7,617 nt of DNA from an uncultured Clostridia bacterium (GTDB lineage: Bacteria > Bacillota > Clostridia > Oscillospirales > Oscillospiraceae): positions 1 through 7,617 of the forward strand of contig CALEQS010000046.1 of NCBI GenBank assembly GCA_937907975.1, given 5' to 3'. The notes under the pieces are model-generated. The model saw only the letters and a list, made by a program, of their open reading frames with translations. It was not told the origin of the DNA and made no database searches. The position numbers were made by a program, and so were the translations under genes. Below, piece by piece: positions 1 to 5,273 of this stretch. Every line of letters starts with the position of its first letter. The stretch's first letter is position 1.

Positions 1-175
1 CGGCGGACTTGTCTGGCAGCTCCTCCTGATACACCAGTTCCACCGGCAGGCGGGCACGGGTGTACTTCGCACCCTTTCCCGCGTTGTGCACCTTTGTCCG
101 GCGAACCGGGTCGTCGGTGTATCCGGTATACAGCGTACCGTCAGCGCACCGAAGCAGGTATACATAAAAGCTCAC
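1..175 (-). CDS. GIY-YIG domain protein (YhbQ/YazA, UPF0213 type), 3' part cut by window edge
   Basis: The first 58 residues are visible, read leftward from a GTG at 175-173. This start is shorter than most gene callers favour but fits a GIY-YIG domain from its first residues: YVYLL at about 4-8 stands for the GIY motif, LYTGYT at 15-20 for the YIG motif, R25/R26 supply the usual conserved arginine, and H30 is followed by GKGAKYT at 33-39, typical of the small single-domain YhbQ/YazA proteins. The family's conserved glutamate falls in the part outside the window, so catalytic completeness cannot be judged. Family members are small proteins of roughly 80-100 residues related to the UvrC and homing-endonuclease nuclease domain; their cellular role is poorly defined, with a DNA repair or nuclease role suspected. 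The start overlaps the stop of the preceding pseudouridine synthase by 4 nt (GTGA), so translational coupling is likely. The nearest in-frame alternative to GTG is not an ATG; the ATG at the fifth codon region is out of frame. Confidence 0.88.
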   Translation of the reverse strand, partial: MSFYVYLLRCADGTLYTGYTDDPVRRTKVHNAGKGAKYTRARLPVELVYQEELPDKSA

Positions 176-1056
176 AGATCCCACCCCAGCTCTCTGAAGT
201 CCTCCGGGAGCGGCGCGGTCCACTCCATCTGCTTCTGCAGAAACGGATGTGTCAGACGGACGCGCCACGAGTGCAGGGCGGGTCCGGAGAGCGCTGGTTC
301 TCCGCCATATTGGACATCTCCCAACAGCGGACAGCCGATGGACGCCATGTGCACGCGGATCTGGTGGGTGCGTCCGGTGTGCAGCCGCAGCTGCACCAGG
401 GCTCCATCCGTCCGGCTCTGCAAGGTAACATAATCAGTCCGCGCATACTTTCCAGCCGGGTCGGTCTGATAACAGTTCAGCACTCCGGGTACAGGAGCGA
501 TGGGAACATCCACTGTTCCCTCCGGCGGCTGAGGCGCATGAGACAGCAGGGCGAGATAATCCCGCTGAAATTCATCCGTGTGAAGCAAATTCTGAAGCAC
601 CTCGTGGGACTGCGCCCGCTTGGCGCACAGCATCAGGCCGGAGGTGCCCTTATCCAGCCGATTCACCGGACGGAAAACCAACTCTTTTCCCTGCTCCCGA
701 TAATATCGGGCCAGGCGGTTGCCCAGTGTGTCCGCATAATGGCCGGGACCGGGGTGCACCGGCAGGCCGGCCGGCTTATTGACCACCAGCAGCCATTCGT
801 CCTCATAGAGAATATCCACCGCACCGGGAGCACTCTCCAGACAGTTCTCCTCCAGCTCCGGCAGGTGCAGCTCCAGATGCTGCCCCGGACACACCCGCTG
901 GGCAGTATTGATCCGCACGCCGTCCAGCAATATGCCGTCCAGCCGGAATTTTGCACGCTTGATGCGGGTGGTGGACAGCCCCAGACTGCGGCGGAGCACC
1001 TGCTCCGCCGTCCAGCCGGCTTCCTGCTCTGTGATCGTCTTCTCAAACAGCCGCAT
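172..1056 (-). CDS. RluA-family pseudouridine synthase (RluD-like)
   Basis: This 294-residue protein has the layout of the RluA family: an N-terminal S4-like RNA-binding region (about 14-66, with RIKRAKFRLDG and LLDGVRIN) followed by the catalytic domain. It would isomerise specific uridines in rRNA or tRNA to pseudouridine. The catalytic motif is NRLDKGTSGLM at 132-142, with D135 as the expected nucleophilic aspartate; most relatives read HRLDKDTSG, so the first residue is Asn here. Further family motifs are VVNKPAGLPVHPG at 91-103 and LHTGRTHQIRVHM at 225-237, followed by GCPLLGDVQYGG at 241-252. Length is normal for the family. It is the middle gene of a leftward operon: its ATG lies 1 nt after the stop of the NUDIX gene and its stop overlaps the next start. 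Its own ribosome binding site is weak, consistent with coupling to the NUDIX gene. The exact target uridine cannot be told from sequence alone. Confidence 0.93.
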   Translation of the reverse strand: MRLFEKTITEQEAGWTAEQVLRRSLGLSTTRIKRAKFRLDGILLDGVRINTAQRVCPGQHLELHLPELEENCLESAPGAVDILYEDEWLLVVNKPAGLPVHPGPGHYADTLGNRLARYYREQGKELVFRPVNRLDKGTSGLMLCAKRAQSHEVLQNLLHTDEFQRDYLALLSHAPQPPEGTVDVPIAPVPGVLNCYQTDPAGKYARTDYVTLQSRTDGALVQLRLHTGRTHQIRVHMASIGCPLLGDVQYGGEPALSGPALHSWRVRLTHPFLQKQMEWTAPLPEDFRELGWDL

Positions 1057-1057
1057 A

Positions 1058-1687
1058 TCAGCTCAGACGCCCTGCCGCACGGAGTTTCAATATGGTCTGG
1101 GCGATCATCTTGCAGTGGTCAAAGGCGATGCCGTCCGTCTCAAAGGAGCCGATGTGGTACTCCGTGCCCAATGCCCCCTGACGGGGCGTCACCTGCACGG
1201 CGGCGGTCAGCACCTCGTCCTCCCGGGTCAGCTTGAGCTTCATGGTATCGCCGCTCAGGTGATACTCCAGCTGAAACCAGCCCGCCTCTGCCGCATCGTC
1301 ATCGCCGTGGACATTCAGCTTGCTCCGCTCCGCAACAGCGGCATAGGCACAGGACATTGTCCAGCCTCTGGGGTCACGATCAGGCCCGCTGAACAGGCCG
1401 ATCTCCGTAAGGGTCAGCCCCTGGGCATGGGTCTCCTCCTCCAGTTCCCGGGCAGCGGCATCCCCGGTGAACTCGTCCGGCTCCACAAAGCCGCCGGGCA
1501 GAGCCCAGCAGTCCAGGCAGGGATGGTTGCCCCGGCGCACCATCAGCAGCTCCGGGCGGCGGCGCTCCAGCGAGATCACCAGCAGATCCACCGTCACGCT
1601 GGGGTGCGGGTAGTCCTTTGGATGGTATGCCGCCAGAAATTCCTCCAGCGTCTGTCCATCCCGGTTGCGAAGCAGTCTTTCCTTCAT
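1058..1687 (-). CDS. NUDIX hydrolase, ADP-ribose pyrophosphatase/NrtR-like group
   Basis: A 209-residue protein with a clear NUDIX box: G66, E72, then REL at 80-82 and EE at 84-85, the residues that bind the metal and the diphosphate. The box departs from the consensus at its last glycine (H87). The segment around 98-116 (GLFSGPDRDPRGW...CAYAA) and the C-terminal part around 185-202 (DGIAFDHCKMIAQTILKLR) resemble the group containing ADP-ribose hydrolases and the NAD regulator NrtR. Unlike NrtR, the chain stops right after this segment, so no winged-helix DNA-binding domain is present and an enzyme is more likely than a repressor. It would cleave a nucleoside diphosphate linked to another moiety; the substrate is not determinable here. 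It is the first gene of the leftward operon with the pseudouridine synthase and GIY-YIG genes. A good ribosome binding site (AAAGGGGA, 1696-1703) lies 8 nt before the ATG. Confidence 0.9.
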   Translation of the reverse strand: MKERLLRNRDGQTLEEFLAAYHPKDYPHPSVTVDLLVISLERRRPELLMVRRGNHPCLDCWALPGGFVEPDEFTGDAAARELEEETHAQGLTLTEIGLFSGPDRDPRGWTMSCAYAAVAERSKLNVHGDDDAAEAGWFQLEYHLSGDTMKLKLTREDEVLTAAVQVTPRQGALGTEYHIGSFETDGIAFDHCKMIAQTILKLRAAGRLS

Positions 1688-1695
1688 ATGATCGC

Positions 1696-1703
1696 TCCCC
1701 TTT
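1696..1703 (-). promoter_or_regulatory. Ribosome binding site of the NUDIX gene
   Basis: On the minus strand this reads AAAGGGGA and ends 8 nt before the ATG at 1687-1685, which supports that start. Confidence 0.7.
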
Positions 1704-1711
1704 CTACACTA

Positions 1712-1740
1712 AAGCTACCCTGAGTCCGAGCATTTGTCAA
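1712..1740 (-). promoter_or_regulatory. Sigma-A type promoter of the NUDIX-rluA-GIY operon
   Basis: On the minus strand there is a perfect -35 box TTGACA (1740-1735), a 17-nt spacer, and a -10 box TAGCTT (1717-1712) that matches the consensus at 3 of 6 positions. Transcription would start near 1705, giving a leader of about 17 nt that contains the ribosome binding site. The -35 box is stronger evidence than the -10 box, so the element is likely but not certain. Confidence 0.6.
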
Positions 1741-1743
1741 GGC

Positions 1744-1772
1744 TTGCATCCCGGCGTGCAGGTCGATATAAT
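1744..1772 (+). promoter_or_regulatory. greA: Sigma-A type promoter of greA
   Basis: A perfect -10 box TATAAT (1767-1772) lies 17 nt after TTGCAT (1744-1749), a 3 of 6 match to the -35 consensus. The start of transcription would be near 1779, leaving about 27 nt of leader. The -35 box is 3 nt from the -35 box of the divergent promoter. Confidence 0.72.
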
Positions 1773-1786
1773 GGAGGTATCTTTTC

Positions 1787-1795
1787 GGAAGGGAG
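1787..1795 (+). promoter_or_regulatory. greA: Ribosome binding site that decides the greA start
   Basis: GGAAGGGAG is followed by about 10 nt and the ATG at 1806. The frame stays open upstream to an ATG at 1734, but that start would lie upstream of the -35 box and place the promoter inside the gene. Confidence 0.65.
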
Positions 1796-1805
1796 TTTTA
1801 GACTC

Positions 1806-2312
1806 ATGCACGACGAACTGACCGCACAGGACATTGAACAGATGCGCGCTGAACTGAAAGAGCGCAAAACTGCCACTCTGCCTGAACTCATCAAGGCGGT
1901 GCAGGAGGCCAGAGCCTTCGGTGATCTGAGCGAAAACTTTGAATACAAGGCGGCCAAGCAGGAGCTGAACAAATGTAAGCGCCGCATCCGCTACCTGGAG
2001 GGCATGATTTCCTCCGCCAAGGTCATCACGGACCGCTCCGGCGAGGATGAAGTTGGCCTCTATGACAAGGTAACTGTCAAAATCCCCAGTATGGGCGACC
2101 AGGAGATGACCTATCATCTGGTGACCACTATGCGGGCGGATATGCTCAAAGGCCGCATCACCCGGGAGTCCCCGGTGGGCAGTGCGCTGGCCGGCCGGCA
2201 CACAGGAGAAACTGTTCACGTTCAGGTCCGCCCGGATTTTGGCTATGACATGGTCATTCTATCCATCGAAAAGCAGGAAGATGACGGCAGCATTAAAATC
2301 AACGAGTTCTAA
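1806..2312 (+). CDS. greA: Transcription elongation factor GreA
   Basis: GreA enters the secondary channel of RNA polymerase and stimulates cleavage of backtracked transcripts, rescuing stalled complexes. The 168-residue product has the two expected domains. Residues 1 to about 75 form the coiled-coil finger; its tip carries FGDLSENFEY (38-47), in which D40 and E43 are the acidic residues that help hold the catalytic metal. Residues from about 83 form the FKBP-like domain, with the signature ITRESPVGSALAGRHTGETV at 118-137. The chain runs some 10 residues longer than E. coli GreA, with a charged tail ending in INEF. The start at 1806 is chosen from the ribosome binding site and because the predicted promoter lies just upstream. 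The gene appears to be a single-gene unit: its own promoter precedes it and a strong hairpin terminator follows 38 nt after its stop. It converges on tex, another RNA polymerase-linked factor. Confidence 0.95.
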   Translation: MHDELTAQDIEQMRAELKERKTATLPELIKAVQEARAFGDLSENFEYKAAKQELNKCKRRIRYLEGMISSAKVITDRSGEDEVGLYDKVTVKIPSMGDQEMTYHLVTTMRADMLKGRITRESPVGSALAGRHTGETVHVQVRPDFGYDMVILSIEKQEDDGSIKINEF

Positions 2313-2350
2313 TTTGCTGTAAAGCATTTTTGATATACATCCATGTGCTT

Positions 2351-2387
2351 GTAAAAGCGCCTTCCCGCAGTGAGAAGGCGCTTTTAC
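2351..2387. terminator. Bidirectional intrinsic terminator between greA and tex
   Basis: A perfect 14-bp inverted repeat (2351-2364 pairs with 2374-2387) encloses a 9-nt loop (2365-2373). The GC-rich core GCGCCTTC is flanked by an A run on the left and a T run on the right (CTTTTACTTT), so the structure has a U-tract when read in either direction. It lies 38 nt after the greA stop and 40 nt after the tex stop, as expected for a shared terminator of convergent genes. Confidence 0.85.
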
Positions 2388-2425
2388 TTTACGCATATTT
2401 GTATTGGGTAGCGTTTTTACTTTAC
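2378..2425 (+). repeat. Short direct repeat beside the terminator
   Basis: GCGCTTTTACTTTAC (2378-2392) recurs as GCGTTTTTACTTTAC (2411-2425), matching at 14 of 15 positions. The first copy includes the right arm of the terminator; the second lies just outside the tex stop codon. It may be a leftover of a small duplication or a chance product of T-rich sequence. Confidence 0.5.
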
Positions 2426-2427
2426 AG

Positions 2428-4590
2428 TTATTTCTGCTTTCCTACCTGCCGCATGGACAGTGAAATACGCTTTTTCTTCTCATCGACACTCAGCACGACT
2501 ACCTTGACCACATCTCCAACGCTGAGCACCTCAGAGGGATGCTTCAAATAGCGGTCACAGATCTCGGAAATGTGCACCAGACCATCCTGATGGACGCCGA
2601 TGTCCACGAACACGCCGAAGTCAATGACGTTTCGCACCGTACCGGTGAGCTCTATTCCGGGCTTCAGATCCTTCATCTCCAGCACATCAGTACGCAGGAT
2701 CGGGGCAGGCAGTTCATCGCGGGGATCGCGTCCGGGTTTTAACAGCTCCCTGGCCACATCCCGCAGTGTCAGCATACCGGCGCCGCAGAAGGCCTCCGCC
2801 CGCTGCTGTCCCACCTGCTCCAGCCGCTGGGACAGCTCGCTGATTTTCCCCGCTGACACATCGTCCAATGTGTAGCCGCAGAGCGTGAGCAGCTTTTCCG
2901 CCGCCTCGTAGCTCTCCGGATGGACGGCGGTGCGGTCAAGCACCTGTCCGCTTTCCGGCACCCGCAGAAATCCAGCGCACTGCTGATAAGCCTTCGGCCC
3001 CAGTTTGGACACCTTCAGCAGCTGCTTCCGGGCGGTAAAGGGGCCATTCTCCTCGCGATATGCCACAATGTTTTTGGCTGTAGTGCTGTTCAGTCCGGAG
3101 ACCCGATTCAACAGAGAGGCCGATGCAGTGTTCACATCCACACCGACGGCGTTGACGCAGTCTTCCACCACACCGTTCAGCGCCTCATCCAGCCGCGCCT
3201 GGGGCATATCATGCTGATACTGCCCCACGCCGATGGCCTTCGGGTCGATCTTGACCAGCTCCGCCAGCGGATCCTGAAGCCGCCGGGCAATGGACACCGC
3301 ACTGCGCAGATTCACATCAAACAGCGGAAACTCCTCTGCCGCCAGCTTAGAGGCGGAATAGACAGAAGCGCCCGCCTCGCTGACGATCATATAGCTGACG
3401 CCGCAGTCCACCTCGCGGATCAGCTCCACAGCCATCTGCTCCGTCTCCCGGGAAGCTGTGCCGTTGCCGATGGTGATATGGCGCACACCATCCTTGCGGA
3501 TGAGCTTTTTCAGGGTGTCGATGGCCTCCCGCTTTTTCTTTTCATTGAAGGTGGGATAGACCACGGCAGTATCCAGCACCTTTCCAGTGCCGTCAATCAC
3601 TGCCACTTTACAGCCATTCCGATAACCTGGATCCAAGCCCATGGTCACTTTGCCCTTCACCGGCGGCTGCATAAGCAGTGGCTTCAGGTTTAAGCCAAAA
3701 TTGTGGATGGCACCCTCGGCGGCGCTGTCGGTCAACCCGCTGCGGAGCTCCCGCTCGATGGATGGAAAAATCAGCCTGTCATAGCTGTCTGTCGCCGCAT
3801 CACGCACGAACTGTTCCGACGGTGAGCGGCCGCGCAGGCTGTGGTTGTCCAGAATGCGCAGAGCCAGCTCTCGATCCAGCTCCACGGATACCTTCAGAAA
3901 TCCCTCTTTCTCGCCCCGGTTGATAGCCAGCACCTGGTGGCCCTGCAGCTTGGAGAGCTCCCGGCGGAAGTCATAATAAAGAGCGTAAACGGAGTCCTCC
4001 TCTTTTGCCGCCTTACTGACCAGGCAGGCCCGCTTGACCGCCAGTTCCTTCAGGCTTTTGCGGATGGCTGCGTCGTCAGACAGCGTCTCCGCCAGAATAT
4101 CGGATGCCCCTTGAAGGGCATCCTCCACGCTCTCCACGCCCCGCTCCGGGTCAATATAGTCCCGGGCCAGCTGTTCAGGCGCGGGGCCACTCTTCATCTG
4201 GAGATAGAGCTTGACCGCCAGCGGCTCCAGTCCCTTTTCCCGGGCAATCGTCGCCCGGGTGCGGCGTTTCTGCTTATATGGTCTGTAAAGGTCTTCCACT
4301 TCCGAGAGGATTTTTGCTTTATCGATGGCCTTTGACAGCTCATCGGTCAGCTTTCCCTGCTCTGCGATCGTCTTTTTGACATCTTCCTTCCGCTGCTCCA
4401 AATTGCGCAGATAGGTCAGGCGCTCTGAGAGGGTGCGCAGCGTGGTGTCATCCATTGCGCCGTGCAGTTCCTTGCGGTAGCGGGCGATGAACGGGATGGT
4501 GTTGCCCTCGTCGATCAGGGAAATGACGTTTTCGACGTACTTCAGGTTCTGCCCCAGCTCCTGCGCCAGAATTTGTGCCAGCTCAGCCAC
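2428..4590 (-). CDS. tex: Tex family S1 RNA-binding protein (Spt6-like; YdcI of Bacillus)
   Basis: A 720-residue full-length Tex protein. Tex proteins bind single-stranded nucleic acid, are the bacterial relatives of eukaryotic Spt6, and affect transcription and expression of some toxin genes. Domains in order: the Tex N-terminal helical region (about 1-190, with the family signature IPFIARYRKELHGAMDD at 32-48 and EVEDLYRPYKQKRRTRA at 97-113), a central helical part, a YqgF/RNase H-like domain (about 315-440, opening with MGLDPGYRNGCK at 317-328), helix-hairpin-helix elements (about 484-545, with VNTAS and LLNRVSGLN), and a C-terminal S1 domain (about 644-713, TGTVRNVIDFGVFVDIGVHQ and DGLVHISE). 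The start is a GTG at 4590-4588, supported by AAGGAGG 7 nt upstream. It is the second gene of an operon with ybaK, 12 nt downstream of it, and is followed by the shared terminator. No key motif is missing. Confidence 0.97.
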   Translation of the reverse strand: MAELAQILAQELGQNLKYVENVISLIDEGNTIPFIARYRKELHGAMDDTTLRTLSERLTYLRNLEQRKEDVKKTIAEQGKLTDELSKAIDKAKILSEVEDLYRPYKQKRRTRATIAREKGLEPLAVKLYLQMKSGPAPEQLARDYIDPERGVESVEDALQGASDILAETLSDDAAIRKSLKELAVKRACLVSKAAKEEDSVYALYYDFRRELSKLQGHQVLAINRGEKEGFLKVSVELDRELALRILDNHSLRGRSPSEQFVRDAATDSYDRLIFPSIERELRSGLTDSAAEGAIHNFGLNLKPLLMQPPVKGKVTMGLDPGYRNGCKVAVIDGTGKVLDTAVVYPTFNEKKKREAIDTLKKLIRKDGVRHITIGNGTASRETEQMAVELIREVDCGVSYMIVSEAGASVYSASKLAAEEFPLFDVNLRSAVSIARRLQDPLAELVKIDPKAIGVGQYQHDMPQARLDEALNGVVEDCVNAVGVDVNTASASLLNRVSGLNSTTAKNIVAYREENGPFTARKQLLKVSKLGPKAYQQCAGFLRVPESGQVLDRTAVHPESYEAAEKLLTLCGYTLDDVSAGKISELSQRLEQVGQQRAEAFCGAGMLTLRDVARELLKPGRDPRDELPAPILRTDVLEMKDLKPGIELTGTVRNVIDFGVFVDIGVHQDGLVHISEICDRYLKHPSEVLSVGDVVKVVVLSVDEKKKRISLSMRQVGKQK

Positions 4591-4597
4591 TTGTCCG

Positions 4598-4604
4598 CCT
4601 CCTT
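4598..4604 (-). promoter_or_regulatory. tex: Ribosome binding site of tex overlapping the ybaK stop codon
   Basis: On the minus strand AAGGAGG sits 7 nt before the GTG start of tex. Its first bases belong to the TAA stop of ybaK (4605-4603), so ribosomes ending on ybaK would be placed at the tex start. This site settles the GTG as the start. Confidence 0.85.
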
Positions 4605-5088
4605 ACTCTTCGCTCACAATGATGTCCGCAAAGCTGCCCCGCACCAGCCTGGCCAGCGCATTGGGCTCCACCACCACCTGGTCGCCGATCTTGCCGGCCG
4701 AGACCGCGATGGCACTCTGCTCCAGCGCGGAAGAGTGGAAGGTGGTGGGAAACTGCTTTTTCATGCCGATGGGCGAACAGCCGCCCCGGACATAGCCAGT
4801 CAGGGGCAGAAGCTCCTTGACATGGAGCATGGCCACACTCTTCTCCCCCACGGCCTTGGCCGCCTTCTTGAGATCCAGCTCCTCCGCCACGGGGATGACA
4901 AACACATAGTAGCCGCCCTTGGCACCGTGAGTCACCAGCGTCTTAAATACGCTGGCCGGGTCCTGCCCCAGCGCCTGCGCCACGCTCACGCCGTCCACCG
5001 CCTCATCGCCGTGGGGATAGTGCTTGGCCTCATAGGGGATCTTCTTCTGATCCAGAATGCGCATCACATTGGTTTTCTGTTCTTTCAC
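4603..5088 (-). CDS. ybaK: Cys-tRNA(Pro)/aminoacyl-tRNA deacylase, YbaK/EbsC family
   Basis: YbaK hydrolyses cysteine wrongly attached to tRNA(Pro), acting in trans after prolyl-tRNA synthetase. The chosen product is 161 residues, matching the roughly 160 usual for the family. Visible family motifs are KTNVMRILDQKKIPYE near the N-terminus, the lysine of VFKTLV (K49), which corresponds to the essential lysine of YbaK, and RGGCSPIGMKK at 101-111, followed by FPTTF. The start is the GTG at 5088-5086: AAGGAAGG lies 10 nt before it, and a sigma-A promoter lies about 30 nt upstream. The frame stays open to an ATG at 5145, but that start would fall inside the -35 box. It is the first gene of the ybaK-tex operon, which points to joint expression with a transcription/RNA factor; a functional link between them is not shown. 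Confidence 0.94.
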   Translation of the reverse strand: MKEQKTNVMRILDQKKIPYEAKHYPHGDEAVDGVSVAQALGQDPASVFKTLVTHGAKGGYYVFVIPVAEELDLKKAAKAVGEKSVAMLHVKELLPLTGYVRGGCSPIGMKKQFPTTFHSSALEQSAIAVSAGKIGDQVVVEPNALARLVRGSFADIIVSEE

Positions 5089-5098
5089 CGCTATCACA

Positions 5099-5106
5099 CC
5101 TTCCTT
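5099..5106 (-). promoter_or_regulatory. ybaK: Ribosome binding site that decides the ybaK start
   Basis: On the minus strand AAGGAAGG lies 10 nt before the GTG at 5088. The later in-frame ATG (5064) has no comparable site. Confidence 0.65.
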
Positions 5107-5116
5107 ACTGCGGGCT

Positions 5117-5145
5117 ATTTTAGCACACTTTTGCGGCGGTGACAA
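5117..5145 (-). promoter_or_regulatory. Sigma-A promoter of the ybaK-tex operon, extended -10
   Basis: On the minus strand TTGTCA (5145-5140, 5 of 6 to consensus) is followed by a 17-nt spacer and TAAAAT (5122-5117, 5 of 6). The -10 box is preceded by TGC, the extended -10 motif. The leader would be about 20 nt. Confidence 0.82.
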
Positions 5146-5180
5146 ACGCGGTTCTTTCTCAGTTTCAGAGCCTGGAATGC

Positions 5181-5209
5181 TTGTATTTATACGGTGCTTT
5201 TGTTATAAT
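5181..5209 (+). promoter_or_regulatory. recJ: Sigma-A promoter of recJ, extended -10
   Basis: TTGTAT (5181-5186, 3 of 6) is followed by a 17-nt spacer and a perfect TATAAT (5204-5209) preceded by TGT, the extended -10 motif. Transcription would begin near 5216 and give a leader of nearly 60 nt. The promoter diverges from that of ybaK-tex, with 35 nt between the two -35 boxes. Confidence 0.82.
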
Positions 5210-5231
5210 AAGTTTAATAATATTCTTTTCT

Positions 5232-5254
5232 GCCGTTCAGCTTTTCGGAACGGC
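5232..5254 (+). promoter_or_regulatory. Hairpin in the recJ 5' leader
   Basis: GCCGTTC (5232-5238) and GAACGGC (5248-5254) form a perfect 7-bp stem with a 9-nt loop. It lies after the predicted transcription start and ends 4 nt before the likely ribosome binding site GAGG (5259-5262). No T run follows, so it is not a standard terminator. A role in message stability or translation is possible but unproven. Confidence 0.5.
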
Positions 5255-5273
5255 GACCGAGGTTGAAAATAAA

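Noticed and set aside
94..1236. Long open frame of 380 codons on the plus strand
   Set aside because: It lies antisense to the pseudouridine synthase and NUDIX genes, has no family motif and no ribosome binding site, and is explained by GC-rich codon bias.
1734..1805. N-terminal extension of greA
   Set aside because: It contains the predicted greA promoter and ribosome binding site, and the remaining 168-residue product already matches the GreA family length.
2920..3693. Open frame of 257 codons on the plus strand
   Set aside because: Antisense to the middle of tex, which is an unmistakable full-length family member; no motif or start signal.
5139..5273. N-terminal extension of recJ with a membrane-like hydrophobic stretch
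   Set aside because: The segment contains the predicted extended -10 promoter and a hairpin leader, lacks similarity to RecJ, and a better-placed start exists at 5274.
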